NCBI RefSeq assembly: GCF_050908995.1
Contig: NC_135120.1
Location: 7,267,433 to 7,331,432, forward strand
From: Andrena cerasifolii
Lineage: Eukaryota > Arthropoda > Insecta > Hymenoptera > Andrenidae
Length of the DNA stretch: 64,000 bases
Direction: 5' to 3'
A model generated the notes under the pieces. That model had not been told where the DNA came from, did not search any database, and saw only the letters and a program-made list of their open reading frames with translations. The number at the start of each line of letters is the position of its first letter. The stretch's first letter is position 1. A program made the position numbers and the translations under genes. Positions 1-10,044 of this stretch are shown one piece after another.

Positions 1-940
1 CTCCCTTGCCCGAGACGTCCCCCGAAATGGTCCGCGTTCTCAGAAAGAAAACCAGAAACGGCAACCACCGCCGTTCCATCACCGAAAGCATCACGCAACG
101 TTTATTTCGCGGATCTACTGTTGCGCAATCTCGCGTCAGTCGGCAGGGAATCAAACGGGTCCCGAACAATGCAATTTGCGCAGCCTGCGCCGCGGTATCG
201 CGGCCACCGACGAGGCATCTCCACCCCGGCCCGCGACTTCCGGGCCGCGATAACGCGTTGCCGCAACGCCGGGGAATGCACAGGGCTCCCACTGGTTTTT
301 GAAAACGAATTCTATCGAAACGCAGCCCCTCCCCGCCTTCCCCTGGCCGTGCGGCACCCCAGGTTCGGTTCTTTTTTTTTCACGGGGGTGAAAAGTGCGT
401 GCACGCGCGCACTCCATTTCTCTCTCACCCTCCTTCTCTCCTTCTCTCACCTGCCCGCGCCGGGCGTGCTGAGCGCGTGCCTGCAGCCAGAACCTTGCCG
501 GGACCGCCGCGGCACCCGTGCGCGATAAAAAAGCGGAAGAATGCCCCCGGCATGGGCGCGTGTGCAACCACCATGGGCCTAGTGAGTGTGTACGAGCGAT
601 AGAGCGTGCGTCCACACACGCAACAGGCTCGTGTTCGGCACTGGTGCGCTCGCGAGGACACGCACTCCACCTTGTCAGCCTGTTGTCGTCATCCGTCGGG
701 ATAGAGACGGAGAACCGGGACACTGGGGGGTTGAAAAGGGAGGGGGACAATTCGGGATCGGAAAGCGAAATCTCCATTCCGCGGTTCGGTGAATCAGATG
801 TACATATCAGCTTTCCCTTCGTGTACTTTCCTTTCTTTGTCTTTTTTTCTTTCTTCTCGGGTGATGTTAAATGTAACATCATCTAATGAGGTGCAAACTT
901 TACATACTTCTTAATTTCAACACACGTTTGGAAGCGTCTG
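1..940. other. GC-rich unique DNA, no gene recognised
   Basis: This is CpG-rich sequence with CT-rich runs around 410-450. Long open frames exist on both strands, one of about 243 codons on the minus strand, but none has a recognisable domain and several overlap one another. AT content rises abruptly near 890, just before the first transposon. Confidence 0.6.
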
Positions 941-2522
941 AGGTAAACGTAGGTATTATGAAACATTGTCCATTTTATGGAACAGTTTCATCAACAATTT
1001 AACTTTAACAGTATTCCTACCGACACTTCACGTATGCATATTCCTAAGGCGTTGGGGTCGAATGACCGGTCTTTAGAACAACTTATATTTTATAATATAG
1101 AATGAAGATAATAGCCAATTTGATGGGATAAAAATATAGTTTCTTTTATTCGGAAGTATATCATGTATACACGTATATTTGAGGAAAAGTCGTGAAGTTT
1201 AATGGTGATTCAATTACGTTGTATATAGGAAATTGTAATCGAAATTTTAAAAACGGTCATTTGACCGGTCGGGGTAGGAATAGTGTTAATATAGTTTTAG
1301 GGATTATTAGGAATTACAAAAATTTGTTCAATACATACGGATATTTAATTTTGTAGACAAATAAGAGTAAATGTCATTCTCTCATGTAAAATATTAGAAA
1401 GAAATTGTAGTATTAAACATGTCGCCAGCTCCGTGAAATTTGGCTAGCAGCCGAATTAATACCAATAGGATTCGACGATTTATTTTTTAATTGTTTTTTT
1501 TTTTTAATTTAAATCTTTATATAACACGTGTAATAGATTATAGGATAGCTTATACGTTGTAGAATTAATAATTTTACTCAGTTTCCGAATTTGAATAGAA
1601 TTTTATTTATAAAATTGGTGTTCCAAATTGCGTAAGTAATATTTGTTCGCATGCCGTATTTATGGAACAGAAGAAACGCGTGTTTCATAATTGGTCACCT
1701 TGTTACTCTAGCCGGTACATGTTTACGAAACACGTGCATTCCTCTTTATAAGCTGTTTATACTTACATAAATAAGTAAGTAAACACAATAAGTGTATATT
1801 ACTATTTTATAAAAAATCTCAAAACGTAACCTCTAATGTGTGGTATGTAAAAATATAATTAATTTAATTTCATAATTAATACTTATTTACTTCAAAACTT
1901 TTTATTTGCAAGTAACGAACTTACTTAAAATGGAAAATGAAATAATAGTAATGATATTGTTAATTAATATTGTCCAAACTATCCCTGGTCTCCCGGTCTA
2001 CTGTACTTTCTCCCGTCTCCCATTCTACTGTACATTCCCCAGTATTTATATTAAGCCGTTATTATTAAATAGTAATGAATATTAATGAAGATTTTTCTAT
2101 TTACTTAATTCCTACCTCAAATAATGTTTAAAAATTGATTTAAAATTGAAATAATTGTCATAAATTTGTACGTCATTTTTTAATTATTTGGTGCATGTTA
2201 TGAATTAATTTCCCTTCGTTCTTTCCGCCTTTATATAATTAAAAACCTTAGCAACTAGAATCGAATAACAAAGTAAATTTAAAAGCAGTAGATTTACATG
2301 TTTTCCCCAGTTTCATAATGGGGACATACGAGTCCTATTAGTATTTTGTTAACAAAATTAATTTTATACATTAGATTAAGTTACAAAAAGTAATTTTATT
2401 TCTAAAAGAACTGGCCTTTTATATAGTTAAAAGATTTTTAATATTCTATAAATCTATTAACTCGAATTTGATGAAAATTCTAATCTTTCCGAAATTTCGT
2501 TGCATAATAGGTACTTTTACCT
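941..2522 (+). mobile_element. TA-target MITE, family A copy 1 (with nested insertion)
   Basis: The left end reads AGGTAAACGTAGGTATTATG and the right end is its imperfect reverse complement (CATAATAGGTACTTTTACCT), followed by TA. The interior is AT-rich and noncoding. Copies at 7795 and 41946 align along most of the length, which fixes the boundaries. This copy is longer because it carries a 277-bp insertion at 1009-1285. The TA flank and inverted ends suggest a Tc1/mariner-type non-autonomous element, but no transposase is present, so the superfamily is inferred. The left flank has lost its TA (it reads CTG). Confidence 0.85.
1009..1285. mobile_element. piggyBac-like MITE nested in family A copy 1
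   Basis: A 277-bp segment is flanked on both sides by TTAA (1005-1008 and 1286-1289). Its ends are inverted: the left begins CAGTATTCCTACC and the reverse complement of the right begins CACTATTCCTACC. A second inverted motif, GACCGGTC, lies subterminally. The two related copies near 7861 and 42010 have a single uninterrupted TTAA at the same place (ACTTTAATATAG), so they preserve the empty site. TTAA duplication is the hallmark of piggyBac-type transposition. The element is too short to encode a protein. Confidence 0.9.
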
Positions 2523-3390
2523 TATCACCGAAAGAATCGGTTTGCAACGCTGTCTCTGCTCGCAGCGATGAAGATACAAAATCCAGAAACGAGACATTAA
2601 TGGAGGAGATCCCCGGTACCGAGCCGGTTAGATGGAAAGGCTGAGGGGGCGGGATATTCATCGAGATGGAGTGCGAGCAGTAAGTACTTCCGTACACAAG
2701 CCAGGCGAGAGATATCGTAGGAGAAAAAAAAAGGCAGGTATAGGGTCGGATTTCGAATAAATCGCGAGTGAAATACGGCAGGGCTATAAAAAGGGATCTA
2801 AGTTGGAGCACTGTATTGTGCGTGTTACGTAAGTGCAAATCCTCCAGCAATTTCGCGCGACATCTTCGAGCGCTCCTTCGAACCGAGGGCGTTCCTCCCC
2901 GCCGCCCCTTGGAATCGTAATCCCTCCCAAGCTGTAAAGGGTTGCGAAACACTCCGGGGGATTTCCACAGCGACGCTGCGGTTACGCGATCCTTGGTGAA
3001 TCGCGAGAGGAAAAGAGCAAACAGAGGCCGGGGAGGTTTTTTAGGCGCTTAAGCGAGGACCACTGCCCCACGGGCGCGAGGAAAAACTGTTTACAATGGC
3101 CAGATTATTGGCAATTATTACGATACTTAACCCTTGGCCGTCCGACGTGAAAGCGTGAGCTTCTACCTGGTGCAGCTCTATTGTGCGCCAGACGAGGCTC
3201 CTAACCCTTTCAGACGCCCTCCCGGATACCTGCCACACACGCTGCTGAACGTTAGAAAGTTAAGAACCCACCCATTTGTCAGTGGGAACTCGATACAGTA
3301 ACGTCACCCCCTCGATCTTCCATTAATATCATAACACGTGAACGCCATGGAAGAAAGGAGCACCACCTCGTTCACCGCACGATCGACCTT
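2523..3390. other. Unique DNA, no gene recognised
   Basis: Moderately GC-rich sequence between two transposons. A minus-strand open frame of about 168 codons (2446-2952) starts inside the upstream MITE and has no recognisable domain, so I do not call it. Confidence 0.5.
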
Positions 3391-3392
3391 AA

Positions 3393-4227
3393 GGGGACTA
3401 GGCATGGTGCGCTACCAAAATCCGGGGACTTCTTAATTTTTTTTATGAAAATCTCGAATTTTTACAGACCACATCAGAGGTTTGCTCCGAAATGACACGT
3501 GTTCTACACATCCTGTAATTTTTTCCAAGTCGATTTCAAAACGCATTTAAAGTTTCTGGGCAAAGGCGACGCTATAGGTTACCGCTTGACGTTTTTAGCT
3601 GCCAAATCTGCAATTTTGCGAATTTTACTATAAACTAAGCGGCATTTTATTCAGAAAAGATAGTACTTCGAAAAATGCAATAAAAAAGAAATAGATTTTT
3701 CGACTGCCTAATCCCCTTAAAGTTTCTAGGCAAAGGTGACGCTATAGGTTGCCGCTGGACGTTTTTAGCTGCCAAATTTGCAATTTTGCGAATTTTACTG
3801 TAAACCAAGCGGCATTTTATTGAGAAAAGATAGTACTTCGGAAAATGCAATAAAAAAAAAAATAGATTTTTCGACTGCCTAGTCCCCTGAAAGTTTCTAG
3901 GCAAAGTTGACGCTATAGGTTACCGCTTGACGTTTTCAGCTGCCAAGTCTGCAATTTTGCGAATTTTACTATAAACCAAGCGGCATTGTATCCAGAAAAG
4001 ATAGTACTTTGAAAAATGCAATAAAAAAAGGAAATAGATTTTTCGACTGCCTAGTCCCCTTAAAGTTTCTAGGCAAAGGTGACGCTATAGGTTGCCGCTT
4101 GACGTTTTTAGCTGTCAAATCTACAATTTTGCAAATTTCACTATAAACCAAGCGGCATTGTATTCAGAAAAGATAGTACTTCGGAAAATGCAATACAAAA
4201 AATCGATTTTTCGACTGCCTAGTCCCC
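3393..4227. mobile_element. TTAA-target element with GGGG ends, family B
   Basis: The left boundary is TTAA (3389-3392) followed by GGGGACTAGGCA. The right end is the inverted TGCCTAGTCCCC at 4216-4227. The right TTAA is degenerate (TGAG). Most of the interior is a tandem array whose units each end with the right terminal motif. No coding potential is seen. The TTAA target points to piggyBac or Kolobok, which I cannot separate without a transposase. Confidence 0.7.
3551..4227 (+). repeat. Four-copy tandem repeat, unit about 171 bp
   Basis: Units begin with AGTTTCT at 3551, 3721, 3892 and 4064, giving spacings of 170, 171 and 172. Each unit contains GACGCTATAGGTT near its start and ends in TGCCTARTCCCCT, which is the transposon's right terminal repeat. 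The internal boundaries carry TTAA or TGAA after the CCCC. The array is probably a repeated duplication of the transposon's 3' end rather than a centromeric satellite. Confidence 0.9.
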
Positions 4228-5510
4228 TGAGCGCGCTCCAGTATACCCAGATGCCGGAGGAAAGAGAATTGCACGTTGCTCCGGAAAGCGGGCCACAATT
4301 AAGCGAGCCGGGAATACAATAATAATAAAAACATGCGAGAAAATAGTCCAACGGCTGGGCAGTGTTACGCTGGCAGTAAAACGGACCGTAGGGTTGTTGA
4401 ACCGTCGTCATCCCTGCTCTACGCGATCAGCGAAATGTCACCGGGCCGCGGTAGGTGGTTAGGGGCTGCCAGCCAGCCTCTAACCCAGCGCGGAGCGTTT
4501 TGCTCGCCTAAACTCTCTGTTTCTGCGCGCAGAAGGCTGTACAGCGAGCGCCGGCAGCGTCGCGGCGAGGCCAATGATGGTAAAGCTGGAGGGCGAGAAG
4601 GACTAGATAAACGCGAGCGGCGGGGTTATAGCCCAGTGGTACCGGCAATTAAAGTCGGGATCGCTCTAGTTTCGCACAAAAGCGGGGCCCTTAAAAGTTC
4701 CGACCTTTTCCATGGCCACGGACGGGCGTATCCAAAACAGAGCGTATTGGGGGGCTGTTCGGACTTTTATACTTTTACTGCGCAAATTATCAGGTACGAA
4801 AATAGTGAGGGCCCGGGCCGGTCGTAACCGAGAGCGGACGCGGGGCCCAGCAGTGACCTTGGAAAAGTGACGCTCCGGTTCTTGGGCGCGCGCGCACAAC
4901 GAAATTGGATTATATTGCACACGGTTTTGTGCGCCTCCTTTGGGCAAGATGCTCGGAGGAATAATAGGGGGTCGTTCTGTTTTTCCGGCACCGAGCATTG
5001 TGACCTGCGAAATTGAATTTTTCGACCGTCTATGGCGGTCGAGGGGTGCGGGCGCTGCTGGCTTAACTTTTATAATTAGATTTACAAGATCGCACCGCGC
5101 GCTCGCCCGGCGAGCCGGGTTAGAGGGATCGTTTTTCACGGTCACCTCGAGGCCTGTCGTTGCTGCTCGCGCTGTAAAGTCGAAAGAAGATTTACGCTTA
5201 ACCTTTTTAGTTAATCCCTCGTGGATGGGAGGGCTCGACTTGACGTTCTACTTGCGCGGATGGAGGTCCACGTGTCATCGGAGGTTCTTATCGGTGGAGT
5301 AATGGGGAAGTTGCGGGGTAGATAATTTATTTTGTGCTTTGGAGATGAGCCTGGGTGCAGTTTACCACAGTTATCTATTTTTGGGATGATTTGTGCTAGG
5401 GAAGGGGGCTTTCAGGGTTGCATATGGAGATCGTGGACGAAGGGTTAGGTACAACGGTGTTGTAGCATGAATAATTCGTCGATTAACATCTTGGTATCTT
5501 CGTCGCGAAA
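4228..5510. other. GC-rich unique DNA, no gene recognised
   Basis: No transposon structure and no recognisable protein. The open frames at 4333-4827, 4666-5145 and 4940-5302 overlap on opposite strands and have no domain I know. Confidence 0.5.
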
Positions 5511-5680
5511 AAATTTATTTATTTATTTATTTATTTATCATATGCGGGTAAGAGCCATTTCTTAACAAAATTGGTGATAAACAGTACCTAGTTGAGACGG
5601 ACATTACACAGGAAAGAAAAAGAAAAAGAAACGAAATGGGCAGAGTACAATGATTACACTGTCCAACAGCCATTTTTGTC
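5511..5680 (-). mobile_element. Possible LINE 3' end with (TAAA)n tail
   Basis: A run of about seven TTTA units (5513-5538) is followed by noncoding sequence with a purine-rich stretch around 5610-5640. Read on the minus strand this resembles the 3' untranslated end and simple-repeat tail of a non-LTR retrotransposon. No coding sequence supports it. It could equally be an isolated microsatellite. Confidence 0.35.
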
Positions 5681-6594
5681 TGTAAGATTCAATAGCCGTC
5701 TCTTATAGAGTTTTGTGCGCTGAAAACGAATCCGCAAACCGTTTGTCGCCATCACCCTCAGTTTTTGAGAAATTCGAGTTTGAAAAAAAACTGCAAATTT
5801 TTAAATTCGAACATCTTTTGTGTCGAAATGGTAATTCTTATTCGGTTGCACGTTGCGTCAAATTATTCTATGAACCCTCCCGAATACAACGATATAAGTT
5901 ATTATTGCATTATGAACATTTAAATCTGTTTAAACATCGATCAAAGGGAAAAGAACACCCGAAATGCACCCATTTTTGACGATATCTTTCAATTTATTTA
6001 CAAAACTAAGGGTCTAGGAGGAAATTTGACTATTCCACGAGATGCAGCAGACATTTTTCCTTCGGATAGCATCAACAGAAGTGGTAAGTCACGTTTTGTT
6101 CTCAATACAGAAGCGAAATAGTTTGGCAAAACGTGCGGCGTCGACAGTGGTAGTCAACGGCGGCGCGCGATCCACTGCCGCTCAGCGTAACACAATCGCT
6201 TAACGCGCGTGACTACCACTGTCAACGCCGCACGTTTTGCCAAACTATTTCGCTTCTGTATTGAAAACAAAACGTGACTTACCACCTCTGTTGATGCTTT
6301 CCGAAGGAAAAATGTCTGCTGCATCTCGTGGAATAGTCAGATTTCCTCCTAGGCCCTTAGTTTTGGAAATAAATGAAAAGAAATCTTCAAAAATGGGTGC
6401 ATTTCGGGTGTTCTTTTCCCTTTGTATAGCTAAATAATACCATTTCGACACAAAAGATGTTGAAATTTGAAAATTCGCAGTTTTTCTCAAAATTCAATTC
6501 CTCAAAAACTGAGGATGATGGCGACAAACGGTTTGCGGACTCGTTTTCAGGGGACGAAAACCTATAAAAAAAAAACAGCTATTGAATGTTACAA
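5680..6594. mobile_element. Foldback (long palindromic) element
   Basis: The left arm begins near 5681 (GATTCAATAGC) and is matched in reverse complement by the right arm ending near 6594. Both arms contain CGCAAACCGTTTGTCGCCATC or its complement. The centre is a GC-rich inner palindrome: GTTTGGCAAAACGTGCGGCG at 6121-6140 matches the sequence at 6227-6246. The element is noncoding; small frames inside are by-products of the arms. A target duplication could not be fixed. A transcript would fold into a hairpin of over 400 bp. Confidence 0.8.
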
Positions 6595-6985
6595 GTCCGA
6601 AAAAAAGTGAAATTTTGTATTTTGTCGAACTGTGTTATAGAAACCAAGAATGCGCATGACTATCCAGAGATAACCTTACGTGCCACTGCTCTATAGACGC
6701 TAGCCTTAAGAGTGCAACGAGAGCCATGAAAAAAATCAAACTCCGTATAATATGTATCAGCCAGATTGCAAATTCGGCTTATGGGGTCGGTAAGACCAAA
6801 TCTGGAGGTTTAGACGTGATGTCTAAAGAGCAGAGTATACCTGATAGCACGTTCCGGAACATTAAAATTGAACTGGTTCCTTATTAGAGATAGAACTAAC
6901 TTCAATATGTACCTACTCACGAATCCGAGTCAATTCCTATATAAAAGTTTCGCTTCATTGGATTCAAATACTAGTCACAAAGGCT

Positions 6986-7136
6986 GTCGCCCATTACGCC
7001 GAAGCGAAGCGCGGCGACCAAAGCGAAATAAATGTTCGCCGGCGCTGTTCTGTCATACGGGTGATGCGTAGTCGCTGCTGTCCTGTCATATGAGCGATGC
7101 GTGGTCGCCGCGCTTCGCTTCGGCGTAATGGGCGAC
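6986..7136. repeat. Perfect 35-bp inverted repeat with structured loop
   Basis: Positions 6986-7020 (starting GTCGCCCATTACGCCGAAGC) are the exact reverse complement of 7102-7136. The 81-nt loop has two diverged copies of a motif around CTGTCATA and GATGCGT. It sits directly before the Harbinger remnant and may be a separate MITE or a terminal structure of that element. Confidence 0.85.
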
Positions 7137-7146
7137 GACCTTAAAG

Positions 7147-7790
7147 CCTCGTGGCCGCTAGATATAAACTTGCGACGTTTATTGCGCAAGAAACTTGCAC
7201 GAGTGTTTACACTACAGCAATTTTTTTCACGCAAGTTCTTGCCTGCAAGTAGTGGCGAGAAAAATCTTGCGGAAGATACGTCTCGCGTGTTTACACTGCA
7301 GTGTTACTCCTGAGCGCTGAGAGTCGAAATCGACTGGTGAATACGTAAAGTGTATATTAAAATGTCAAGTCAACAAATTAGATACGCTGCTGCATGTACA
7401 GTGTTACTTTTGTTAATAAAGGAGCAAAGTATTTGGAGGAGAGATTGGATTTTAAGAAGATGTGATCTTGGAATTCACAAATCACTGATGTCCGAATTAA
7501 GAACGGAAGATCCTCGTCAACGGGACAATTTCTTGCGAATGACAGCAGAAGATTTTGACTGACTATCTGTTAGAATTAGTTGGATCGAGCATCGGTAACA
7601 CGGACACAAAATTGCTGATATGCATGTAGATTCGGGACAGAATACTGTGGTCTACCTACTTGCTTTCTACTCTCGCCAAAAATTTCCAACTCGTTTGGAA
7701 GTAAAATCTTTCTCTCTGAGAGGAAGAGTATCGGGTGTCTACACTATGACATAATTCACTTGCTGAGACCAACTGTCGCGAGTAATTAGA
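7147..7790 (+). mobile_element. Internally truncated PIF/Harbinger element
   Basis: The region contains the 5' part of a Harbinger transposase frame. Upstream there are repeated GTGTTTACACT motifs at about 7204 and 7288, with a related GTGTCTACACT at about 7735 near the other side. Only the first tenth or so of the transposase is present, so most of the element has been deleted. Exact ends and the expected 3-bp target duplication were not identified. The adjacent MITE begins at 7795. Confidence 0.6.
7350..7629 (+). pseudogene. PIF/Harbinger transposase, N-terminal fragment, frameshifted
   Basis: Harbinger transposases are DDE nucleases (DDE_Tnp_4 family) that cut element ends together with a Myb-like partner protein. 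The first frame is 70 codons. Its second half matches the conserved pre-catalytic region of the family: WRRDWILRR (residues 29-37), then SELRTEDP and NFLRMTAEDFD. It stops at 7560-7562. In the +1 frame immediately after, the family consensus resumes with YLLELVGSSIGNTDTKL until a stop at 7627-7629. A 4-bp TGAC duplication at the junction explains the frameshift. Family proteins are about 350-450 residues, so all three catalytic acidic residues are missing here. Translation could start at either of two nearby Met codons (residues 1 and 5). The copy cannot encode an active enzyme. Confidence 0.82.
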
Positions 7791-7794
7791 ACTG

Positions 7795-8471
7795 AGGTAA
7801 AAGTACCTATTGTGAAACATTGTCCATTTTATGGAACAGTTTCATCAACAATGTAACTTTAATATAGTTTTAGGGATTATTAGGAATTACAACAATTTCT
7901 TCAATACATACGGATATTTAATTTTTTAGATACATAAGAGTAAATGTCATTCTCTCATGTAAAATATTAGAAAGAAATTGTAGTATTAAATATGTCGCTA
8001 GCTCCGTGAAATTTTTTTTACCAGCCGAATTAATACCAATAGGATTTGACGATTTATTTTTAATTGTTTTTTTTTTAATTTAAATCTTTATATAACATGT
8101 GTAATAGATTATAGGATAGCTTATAAGTTGTAGAATTAATAATTTTACTCAGTTTCCGAATTTGAATAGAATTTTATTTATAAAATTGGTGTTCCAAATT
8201 GCGTACGTAATATTTGTTTGTTCGCATGCCGTATTTATGGAACAGAAGAAACGCGTGTTTCATAATTGGGCACCCTGTTACTCTAGCCGGTACATGTTTA
8301 CGAAACACGTGCCCGAATTCCGTTGAACTTAGTACGTTACTTATATGCTCGCGAAACACGTGCATTCCTTTTTATAAGCTGTTTATACTTACATAAATAA
8401 GTAAGTAAACACAATAAGTGTGTATTACTATTTTATAAAAAATCTCAAAACCTAACGTCTAATGTGTAGTA
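7795..8471 (+). mobile_element. TA-target MITE, family A copy 2, truncated
   Basis: It begins AGGTAAAAGTACCTATTGTG and is collinear with copies 1 and 3 up to about 8471, where homology stops and a different palindrome follows. The right terminal repeat is missing. It preserves the empty TTAA site (around 7861) for the piggyBac MITE found in copy 1. Around 8310-8370 it retains a segment shared with copy 3 but missing from copy 1. Confidence 0.85.
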
Positions 8472-8496
8472 ATGGTTTATAGTTAATAATCATATT

Positions 8497-9047
8497 CAAT
8501 GGTTTTTGTACTCAGATGCGGGACACTTTAACAGGTTATTGTATTATGTTTTAGTATAAAATTATTTAGTTATTGCAAAGTTACAACTGATTTCCCGGAA
8601 GCTGTTTTTCAGACCGGTGACGATTTCTCCAAAACCGCTTCACCAATCTTTCTGAAACTTTGTAGGTTTCTTCTAGGCACTTAAATCTAGTCTTTAACCG
8701 AAGCATTTGTTTTTCCAATGCATAGTTTTTATTTTGTGGATGAGAAATCAGTGTTTCTTCTACGAAAATCGATCATTTCAATTTAAACACCTGCCACTTT
8801 GTCCCAGATTAATATTTTATAAACCGGAACGATTAGAGACTAGATAAACTATTGTACTAACTAAATCTTCTTCGTTTTTTTATTTCAGATAACCCAGTAC
8901 CGAATAATGTTGGTCACCGCGAAACGTGTTTCTAAAAACAGCTTTCAGGAAATCAGTTGTGATTGTGCAATAACTAAATATTTTTATACCAAAAACATAA
9001 TATAATAACCTGTTAAAGTGTCTCTCATCTGAATGCAAAAACCATTG
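8497..9047. repeat. Palindromic element with 130-bp arms
   Basis: The left arm, about 8497-8625 (CAATGGTTTTTG then GACACTTTAACAGGTTATT), pairs imperfectly with 8920-9047. The intervening 270 nt are unrelated to each other. No coding sequence. It interrupts or abuts the truncated MITE upstream. Confidence 0.75.
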
Positions 9048-9119
9048 CACAAAAATATGCATGTACTTTCTGAAATAAATTCCCAAAGAATCGATTCGTT
9101 TTCTACCTCCTGACGGTAG

Positions 9120-9332
9120 GTAACCCCTTAACGTAAATTTTGAAAAGAGTTAAAAAAATATATATAACTGACGAAAAGAAGTCTTTTCAAAATTTTGTTA
9201 ACGCAAGATTGTAGCGCTTGTTGCACCATTAAACTTTTGTTAGAAACATTTTTTTCTGTCTGTTGTACTTTGAGAGTTATACGCGAAAAAAGTGTAAGTG
9301 CTATTTTGACTTTGAGGTTAGTTTTCACCCCC
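9120..9332. other. AT-rich repeat-like DNA between palindromes
   Basis: It starts with ACCCCTTAACG and runs into the CCCCCTTAAGG boundary of the next element. The sequence style resembles neighbouring transposons, but I could not identify paired ends. Confidence 0.3.
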
Positions 9333-9336
9333 TTAA

Positions 9337-10040
9337 GGGGGGAGCCTGGTGTAACTAAATGAAAATCGAGGCATTTTTCGGGAATTTTTTTTAAAGAAAG
9401 TATTTGATAGATCTTTCTGAAACTTTCAGGATATTGTATTAACAGGTTAAGGTATATAACAAAAAAATTGTATTAAAAAAGAGCAGCAAATAACAAAGTT
9501 ATGCCCAGTCAGTTGGCGACGCAATTATTGCACTGCGGGCAACGTAGCGTCTTTCGGTTTCATCTGAAACCAAAAATCGAACAATTTTCTTTTAGTTTAT
9601 GAGTGTACGCACAGAATGAAGAAATTTGAAACTTAAAAGATGCAAAATGAACAAATGGCGGCCTCTTGAATAAAAAGTTCACTGTTTCCAACGAAATTTT
9701 GCCTTAAATGTCTAAAAAAAAGTTATTTATTTAAACAACATCTTTATACTAATAACTTAGTACTATGAAGAAAATGTTCACAAATATCCGTGCACAAGGC
9801 CAAGTCGATTGGTTGAATATTTTTTTAGTTACATTGCCCGCAAAGTGTAAAACTGTCGTTTCGAGAAAAACACATTTCCAGTTTTGTGGTAGCCTGGCGC
9901 TCCGTAGCAAAACCGGCTATATCCGCTTTAATTTTTCGAATTTCGATTTGCTGCTTTGGGAGCATATTATCGTGATGTTCAACTATTGATTTATGCAAAA
10001 AAAAAATCGATTTCTTCGACCCCCTACACTAGACTCCCCT
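9337..10040. mobile_element. TTAA-target element with GGGG ends, family H
   Basis: TTAA at 9333-9336 and 10041-10044 flank a 704-bp segment. The left end is GGGGGGAGCCTGGTGTA; the reverse complement of the right end is AGGGGAGTCTAGTGTA. The interior is AT-rich, with a small open frame (9765-9989) that matches nothing I know. The end motif is related to families at 3393, 21382, 39959 and 40698. Confidence 0.78.
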
Positions 10041-10044
10041 TTAA

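Noticed and set aside
151..882. 243-codon minus-strand open frame at the window start
   Set aside because: Overlaps several plus-strand frames and matches no family I know.
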